Assembly (NCBI GenBank): GCA_964416195.1
Contig: CAYQDB010000012.1
Location: 4,761-68,760 of the forward strand
Reading direction: 5' to 3'
Length of the DNA: 64,000 nucleotides
Source of the DNA: CAYQDB01 sp964416195
GTDB lineage: Bacteria > Zixibacteria > MSB-5A5 > GN15 > FEB-12
This document shows positions 60,354 through 64,000 of this stretch, piece by piece. The translations under genes and the position numbers were made by a program. The first letter of the stretch is position 1. Each line of letters starts with the position of its first letter. The notes beneath the pieces are model-generated. The model had not been told where the DNA came from. It searched no databases and saw only the letters and a list, made by a program, of their open reading frames with translations.

Positions 60354-61622
60354 TTGAAGTATAACTCTGTCGTGACTGCCCGTTTCGCAGCCGGTTGGGG
60401 CTGTCTTCTACTTTTCTTACTTGTATCTCTCTTTTCAATGCCGGTCCTGGCTCAGGAGGAGCCGGTTACTGTTGACACGGAGAGTTTGTTGGTTGTACCG
60501 GACAGCCTTCCGCTAGAATACTATCCGCTGCCTCCATCCAATGTAAGGATGAAGGATGTGCCCAACGACGCCGGTGGTTCCCTTCTGATCGAATGGGACT
60601 TGTCGCTGGATGATTATGAGGGCGGCAAGGTCAAGGAGTATCGGATTCTGCGTGGCGAAGCAGCTGAGGGACCTTTTGAAGAGCTGGGCAGTACCGCCCG
60701 AGGAACGGCAAGTTTCACAGATAATCAGGCCAAACGGGGCATCAAACTCTTTTACAAAATAGCCGCTCTCAACTACGAAAAGACAAACGGTGAGTTTCTC
60801 TGGAAGGCATCCAGTGAATCAGATGTAGCCGGACCGGCGGTCTCAACTGCTCAGTGGTTTAATTTGAGTCGTCTAAACATATTTATTGGTATCATAATCC
60901 TCTGCGGCGCCATCATATACTTTATCACAGCAGCCAAGAGAGGCAAAAGTTTTTACATCCGAAAAATTGCCGGTATTGAAGAGGTGGAAAACGCTGTCGG
61001 GCGCGCCACGGAAATGGGACGTTCGATTTACTATATCCCCGGCATTAGCGATATGGACGACGTCCAGACCCTGGCCAGTCTGACCATCCTGGGGCATGTT
61101 TCGGCCATCGCTGCTGAAAACGACACTCGAATCGATGTTCCGGTATCGAAGTCTATGGTCATGGTAACTGCCAGGGAAGTGGTAAAAGAGGCTTACAGCA
61201 AAGTGGGGCGGCCCGATTCGTTCCAGGAGGATCAGGTCCGGTACATCACCGATGACCAGTTCGGGTACGCCGCCGCTGTTGACGGTTTGTTCGTTCGCGA
61301 AAAGCCGGCTACTATTTTCCTCATAGGGGCTTTCTTCGCGGAGTCGCTGATCGTGGCCGAAACCGGAAACAGTATCGGCGCTATTCAAATCTCCGGAACA
61401 GCCATGCCGGCGCAGTTACCATTCTTTATAACGGCTTGCGATTACACTCTTATAGGGGAGGAACTGTTTGCAGCCTCAGCCTACCTGTCGCGTGAACCAA
61501 AGTTGCTTGGCTCACTCAAGGGACAAGACCTGGGCAAGGCAGTCTTTTTGCTTGCCATCCTGATTGGCGTAATACTGGAAAGTTTTGGTGTACCGGTACA
61601 TGAACTTTTTTCCGTACGGTAG
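60354..61622 (+). CDS. Membrane protein with fibronectin-like domain (DUF6754-like)
   Basis: 422 residues. TTG start at 60354 behind AAGG. Signal sequence (about 12-33) ending VLAQ. Residues about 60-150 form a fibronectin-III-like domain (LLIEWDLSLDDYEGGKVKEYRILRG). A membrane segment follows near 175-195. The large C-terminal part has GRSIYYIPGISDMDDVQTLASL and IGAFFAESLIVAETGNSIGAIQISG, ending with another hydrophobic stretch. I recall this part as DUF6754, tentatively. First gene of a tight four-gene operon of unknown role. Confidence 0.75.
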   Translation: MKYNSVVTARFAAGWGCLLLFLLVSLFSMPVLAQEEPVTVDTESLLVVPDSLPLEYYPLPPSNVRMKDVPNDAGGSLLIEWDLSLDDYEGGKVKEYRILRGEAAEGPFEELGSTARGTASFTDNQAKRGIKLFYKIAALNYEKTNGEFLWKASSESDVAGPAVSTAQWFNLSRLNIFIGIIILCGAIIYFITAAKRGKSFYIRKIAGIEEVENAVGRATEMGRSIYYIPGISDMDDVQTLASLTILGHVSAIAAENDTRIDVPVSKSMVMVTAREVVKEAYSKVGRPDSFQEDQVRYITDDQFGYAAAVDGLFVREKPATIFLIGAFFAESLIVAETGNSIGAIQISGTAMPAQLPFFITACDYTLIGEELFAASAYLSREPKLLGSLKGQDLGKAVFLLAILIGVILESFGVPVHELFSVR

Positions 61623-61640
61623 AACACAAAGGACTGAAGA

Positions 61641-62315
61641 ATGAGACGGGAACTTCCGCTGGCCATAGCCTTTATCGCTGGAGTCATATTTTTCATCGCC
61701 TACTTCATTCCACACCCTCCGTTCAATAGATTTGAAAACTGGTTTTCAGACTGGTTTGCCATTGTCGCGGCTTTTGCCATCTGGTTAGGGGCGCTGAATT
61801 TGATGAAGATCTCCTTCATTAAAGTTATACGTAAGAAGTCGGATTGGTTACATGCCCTTCTGATCATCATTTCATTTGTAATCATTGTCGTTATAGGCTT
61901 CTATGAGGGGTACCGAGGACTTCATGCCAACCCGCCTTTTTCCTTTCGTGATCCCGGCACCGCATTTGATTGGCTTTATGTGAATGTATACTCGACGCTG
62001 TCGGCAACCATGTTCGCTCTTCTCGCCTTTTTTGTCGCTTCCGCATCGTATCGGGCGTTCCGGGCAAGAAATCTGGAGGCAACCCTGCTCCTCTTGGCTG
62101 CCTTTTTTGTTATGCTGGGGCGGGTGCCGATCGGAGATGTTATTACTGGATGGCTGCCACGGGCTTACCAGATGTCGCAGTGGGCTTCCTGGATTATGAA
62201 TGTGCTCAACACCGCCGGGCAGCGAGCCATTATGATCGGCATTGCGCTGGGGTTGGTCTCCACCTCGCTGCGGATAATACTGGGGCTGGAACGATCATAC
62301 ATAGGGGGTGACTGA
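61641..62315 (+). CDS. Integral membrane protein of unknown function
   Basis: 224 residues with six or seven hydrophobic segments spread over its whole length. Notable inner stretch: FSFRDPGTAFDWLYVNVYSTLSATMFALLAFFVASASYRAFRARNLEATLLL. Few charged residues lie within the membrane parts. Behind the first operon gene by 18 bases; its stop shares one base with the next start (TGATG). Confidence 0.72.
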   Translation: MRRELPLAIAFIAGVIFFIAYFIPHPPFNRFENWFSDWFAIVAAFAIWLGALNLMKISFIKVIRKKSDWLHALLIIISFVIIVVIGFYEGYRGLHANPPFSFRDPGTAFDWLYVNVYSTLSATMFALLAFFVASASYRAFRARNLEATLLLLAAFFVMLGRVPIGDVITGWLPRAYQMSQWASWIMNVLNTAGQRAIMIGIALGLVSTSLRIILGLERSYIGGD

Positions 62316-63313
62316 TGAGGGCAAGAGAACTGATTGTTTCAGGTCTTATTATCCTTTTCTTCCTGGCCTGTTATTTCTTTTCTCCGAAGCCGATGGAGTT
62401 TTCACGAAGTACGTCAGTTTTGATCATTTTCCTGCTGGCAGCCGCGTTTGTATATGTCTTTATCAGGACTTTCAGGGGTAGGTTTATTGGTCGGCGGGTG
62501 GTCTTCATATTTGTTGGGGTTGCGCTGGTTTTACCGTTTTTCATGAAGTTTCCTCTGCCGCTCCAGATTTCTCCCGAGGTACAGTCAGTCTATGATGCGC
62601 TGGAAAAACTGCCCCCCCACTCCAAGATTCTGGCCTCATTCGACTATGATCCGCCATCAGCTCCCGAGTTGCAACCGATGGCGGTTGCTTTCATGAAATA
62701 CGCTTTCGAGCATGATTTGAAAATCATTATTATGGGTCTCTGGCCACAAGGGCCTCAGCAGGCCGACCAGGCGATTCAAGCTGCGTTTATAGAAAATCCT
62801 GATCTTAAGCAAAAGACTAAATACGGCGTTGATTATGTGAATCTTGGATTCCAGTCAGGTTATGAATTTGTTATTCTGCAAATGGGTCAGAGCTTCAAGT
62901 CAATGTTCCCCGCCGACCTGTACAACACCCCTTACGATTCGATTCCGCTTCTTAAGAACGTCAGCAATTTCTCTAATGTGGATTTCAGCATGAATTTCTC
63001 GGCTGGAAAGCCGGGGACCGCGGAGTGGGTGCAAATTGCGGTCGACCGTTTCCAACTCCCCCTGGCCGCCGGTAATACCGCTGTCCAGGCGCCGATGATT
63101 TATCCTTATCTGAAGAAGGGAAGCAAAGGAAAGAAGCAATTGATAGGGCTTCTGGGTGGAATGGCCGGCGGCGCTGAATTTGAAAAGCTAACTAAAAAAC
63201 CAGCTAAGGCGACCACATACCTTTTGTCGCAGTCGTTTGCCCACGTGGCGGTTGTTATCTTCATCATCATCGGAAACGTTGCCTTCTTCCGCGAAAAGAA
63301 GGGAAAGAAATAG
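62315..63313 (+). CDS. Membrane protein with large soluble domain, unknown function
   Basis: 332 residues. Three hydrophobic segments near the N-terminus (about 5-25, 33-52, 63-82), then a ~200-residue soluble domain (PPHSKILASFDYDPPSAPELQPM, KIIIMGLWPQGPQQADQAIQ), then one C-terminal segment (VAVVIFIIIGNVAFF). The topology suggests the soluble part lies on one side of the inner membrane, between anchors. Tightly coupled to its neighbours, with no gap to the last gene. Confidence 0.72.
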   Translation: MRARELIVSGLIILFFLACYFFSPKPMEFSRSTSVLIIFLLAAAFVYVFIRTFRGRFIGRRVVFIFVGVALVLPFFMKFPLPLQISPEVQSVYDALEKLPPHSKILASFDYDPPSAPELQPMAVAFMKYAFEHDLKIIIMGLWPQGPQQADQAIQAAFIENPDLKQKTKYGVDYVNLGFQSGYEFVILQMGQSFKSMFPADLYNTPYDSIPLLKNVSNFSNVDFSMNFSAGKPGTAEWVQIAVDRFQLPLAAGNTAVQAPMIYPYLKKGSKGKKQLIGLLGGMAGGAEFEKLTKKPAKATTYLLSQSFAHVAVVIFIIIGNVAFFREKKGKK

Positions 63314-63949
63314 ATGGGATTCTGGGATGTCTTTGGGATTTGGTTGGCTTCGGCGCTGACCATCGGGATTATCTCTTTTTTGTACAGAGACAATATCTTT
63401 TACAAGGCGTGTGAAGCAATCTTTATCGGAACCTCGGCGGGTTACTGGTTTATTATTCTCTACTGGGACAATTTGTACAGAAAGTTTTGGACCCAGGCTA
63501 CCGATCCCACCAATCCGGAATGGTATGTTCCCTGGTTCGGGTTTGTCCTCGGCGTTCTCATACTGACTCGGCTATTCAACAAGATCGGCTGGCTGTCGCG
63601 ATGGCCGCTGGCATTTATCGTGGGTGCTGTTGCCGGGCTGTACATGATGATCTATTTTGTTTCCAACGCTATGGTACAAGTGTCATCAACTATCATGCCG
63701 GTCTTCACCGGCAGTTGGGTCGATATCATCGCCAACACTACTGTCGTGCTCGGAACATTCTGCGGTTTAGTTTATTTCTTCTTCTCTAAGGCACACACGG
63801 GTGTTTTTGGCGGCGCCGCCAGGGTAGGTATCTGGTTTCTGATGATCACCTTTGGGGCTTCGTTCGGTTATACGGTTATGAGTCGTATGTCGCTGATGAT
63901 TGGGCGTATTGACTTTCTCTTCGGGACCTGGTTGGGAATGATCAGGTAG
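63314..63949 (+). CDS. Integral membrane protein of unknown function
   Basis: 211 residues with about six hydrophobic segments. Aromatic-rich loops (YWDNLYRKFWTQATDPTNPEWYVPW) separate the first two. It starts directly after the previous stop and ends GMIR. The four genes together look like one membrane complex. The last 51 bases of the window (63950-64000) show no further start I can support. Confidence 0.72.
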   Translation: MGFWDVFGIWLASALTIGIISFLYRDNIFYKACEAIFIGTSAGYWFIILYWDNLYRKFWTQATDPTNPEWYVPWFGFVLGVLILTRLFNKIGWLSRWPLAFIVGAVAGLYMMIYFVSNAMVQVSSTIMPVFTGSWVDIIANTTVVLGTFCGLVYFFFSKAHTGVFGGAARVGIWFLMITFGASFGYTVMSRMSLMIGRIDFLFGTWLGMIR

Positions 63950-64000
63950 TGCTGTTTCGCTGGCCGACAACGTTGCGCCGTTCCTGCTCTATTTTGTTAA

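Overview
The window looks like a chromosome piece from a Gram-negative bacterium of an uncultured lineage. The Gram-negative call rests on a complete tolQ-tolR-tolA-tolB set, an OmpP1/FadL-like outer-membrane barrel and several lipobox proteins. The mix of a complete ribosomal super-operon, an orphan GlmL-like ASKHA protein, an unexplained four-gene membrane operon and dispersed palindromic repeats reminds me of FCB-group candidate phyla such as Zixibacteria. That placement is an impression from gene content, not a measurement.

Region 1 (1-28,602, all + strand) is one almost gap-free translation and transcription block: rplL (cut by the window edge), rpoB, rpoC, rpsL, rpsG, fusA, tuf, then the S10, spc and alpha clusters in the classical order from rpsJ to rplQ. 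SecY, adenylate kinase, methionine aminopeptidase, IF-1 and RNA polymerase alpha are in their usual places. Many of these genes start with TTG or GTG. The tuf gene has a codon usage unlike all its neighbours.

Region 2 (28,603-36,740) starts with a repeat-rich gap. It then has a small membrane protein, plsY-gpsA for phospholipid synthesis, a MerR-type regulator, tRNA-Pro(GGG), a family 2 glycosyltransferase, a HARE-HTH/Mrr-type nuclease with its own strong promoter, surE, tRNA-Pro(CGG), a LOG-like protein, acylphosphatase, apt and tRNA-Arg(CCT).

Region 3 (36,699-38,359) is the scar of a mobile element. A large serine recombinase has lost its catalytic domain, and its C-terminus reads into the tRNA-Arg gene. 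It is joined head to head with the C-terminal fragment of a type I restriction subunit, HsdR.

Region 4 (38,609-44,534) is the most striking part: a tight three-gene operon. It encodes a histidine kinase with an N-terminal cyclic-nucleotide-binding domain, a small DUF3307-like membrane protein, and a 1350-residue tandem adenylyl cyclase. The cyclase is laid out like mammalian soluble adenylyl cyclase (C1-C2-NTPase-TPR), with catalytic residues split between C1 and C2. The inference is a self-contained second-messenger circuit in which the cyclase makes the ligand and the kinase reads it.

Region 5 (44,808-51,735) holds a lipoprotein, a PspC-domain protein, an outer-membrane barrel behind a near-consensus promoter, a membrane-anchored TPR protein, a GH57 glycoside hydrolase and a small membrane protein. 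Region 6 (52,292-59,844) holds tolQRAB on the minus strand, a small lipoprotein, and a minus-strand trio of GlmL-like ASKHA protein, anchored secreted protein and KOW-like protein. Region 7 (60,354-63,949) is a four-gene operon of membrane proteins of unknown function, the first with a fibronectin-like domain.
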